The notes under the pieces are model-generated. The model made no database searches and was not told where the DNA came from. It was given only the letters and a program-made list of their open reading frames with translations. Below, piece after piece: positions 39,591 to 40,033 of a stretch of 40,033 bases of DNA (the stretch's first letter is position 1; every line of letters begins with the position of its first letter). A program made the translations under genes and the position numbers. Source of the DNA: Oscillospiraceae bacterium (GTDB lineage: Bacteria; Bacillota; Clostridia; Oscillospirales; Ruminococcaceae); NCBI GenBank assembly GCA_009777445.1, contig WRLV01000011.1, forward strand, positions 1-40,033, given 5' to 3'.

Positions 39591-40033
39591 ATGGAAATCA
39601 CAATAAACAGTAACGCAAAACTTGAAATTGAATCAAGCGGCGACTACAAAAAAGATGCCAAAAAAGCTTGCAGATTCGCTTATGAGGTCTGGAGTGAACA
39701 GCTAAAATTAGCGAAGCTTATAACAACCATGCAAAACAGAATGGTTCGAGAAGGTTTATACAAACCTTTTGAGGATTTTGAGGAAAAACAGGAAGAATTT
39801 GTGCTTAAACTACCCGGGCAGCTTGAAGCAGAGCGCGAAGCCGCGCGGAACAAAAAAATCAACAAAAACTTTAAGAGATTTATTGAAGCATCAAAGAAAA
39901 TTAAAGAGGCAGAAGCGGCAGGTGAAGATTTGCCGGAGTCGGTCTTCAAAAAATGGACTCCTGAAGACGAAAGGGAGGAAAGAAAAGCAGAATGGGAGTC
40001 CAAACAACTTGAGAAATTGACTGCAATTATGAG
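39591..40033 (+). CDS. charged, helix-rich protein of unknown function (partial)
   Basis: An open frame from ATG 39591 (AAAGAGGAAATC site) to the window end, 147 codons, no stop. Highly charged, mostly lysine and glutamate, predicted largely helical with coiled-coil character from about residue 75 (EAEREAARNKKINKNFKRFIEASKKIKEAEAAGED). The N-terminal 15 residues (ITINSNAKLEIES) look like two beta strands. There is no signal peptide or membrane segment. I do not recognise the family; some phage-encoded small proteins look like this, but nothing else here is phage-like. Confidence 0.7.
   Translation, partial: MEITINSNAKLEIESSGDYKKDAKKACRFAYEVWSEQLKLAKLITTMQNRMVREGLYKPFEDFEEKQEEFVLKLPGQLEAEREAARNKKINKNFKRFIEASKKIKEAEAAGEDLPESVFKKWTPEDEREERKAEWESKQLEKLTAIM

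Overview
The window looks like a chromosomal segment of a motile, anaerobic, low-to-mid GC Firmicute, most likely a Clostridia (Oscillospiraceae/Lachnospiraceae-like) gut or plant-fibre-degrading bacterium. This is inferred from the strong AGGAGG-type ribosome binding sites, TTGACA/TATAAT promoters, a Firmicutes-type flagellin, the cdaA-cdaR pair, the TIGR03960/TIGR03936 radical-SAM pair, DUF3892, and sugar ABC importers lacking a dedicated ATPase. The species cannot be named from the sequence.

Layout. (1) 1-2100 is a repeat-rich accessory patch. Three near-identical ~300-bp modules each encode a 25-residue hydrophobic peptide. Each has its own sigma-A promoter, a structured leader that buries the Shine-Dalgarno, a bidirectional terminator over the stop codon, and a convergent antisense promoter. 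This is the anatomy of a type I toxin-antitoxin locus in triplicate. Remnants of Rpn-like (PD-(D/E)XK 'transposase') genes flank and separate the modules. (2) 2130-5515 holds a secreted protein of unknown function and a flagellin with a sigma-28-type promoter and a long structured 5' UTR. (3) 5851-6659 holds a small unknown gene overlapping a retropepsin-like gene. (4) 6713-11525 (minus) is a tight operon zapA - U32 peptidase - TIGR03960 - TIGR03936 - fic. (5) 11694-16425 (minus) is a contiguous operon dusB - metal/B12-type binding lipoprotein - mazE - mazF - cdaA - cdaR, so a mazEF pair sits directly upstream of the c-di-AMP synthase. (6) 16526-19889 is a DUF2339/DUF3999 membrane pair. (7) 20148-20233 is tRNA-Ser(TGA), followed by another internally deleted Rpn-like gene.

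(8) 21155-37449 is a pectin/galacturonate utilisation island. uxaC faces left. Facing right are uxaB, uxaA, KDPG aldolase, kdgK, kduI, kduD, an ABC sugar-binding lipoprotein, GH105, two ABC permeases, GH28, a xylose-isomerase-like TIM barrel protein and a DUF624 (YesL-like) membrane protein. Together they import oligogalacturonides, cut them inside the cell (GH28 for saturated ends, GH105 for unsaturated ends) and convert both products to 2-keto-3-deoxygluconate: galacturonate via UxaC-UxaB-UxaA, and the 4,5-unsaturated sugar via KduI-KduD. KdgK and KDPG aldolase then give pyruvate and glyceraldehyde-3-phosphate. No regulator, transporter ATPase, secreted depolymerase or polysaccharide lyase is present here.

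(9) 37446-40033 carries an Smr-like protein, an RlmL/YpsC-type RNA methyltransferase, a DUF3892 protein, a possible 23-residue ORF and a truncated unknown gene running off the end. Short palindromic and TTGACAATTG-type repeats decorate many gene ends across the window.
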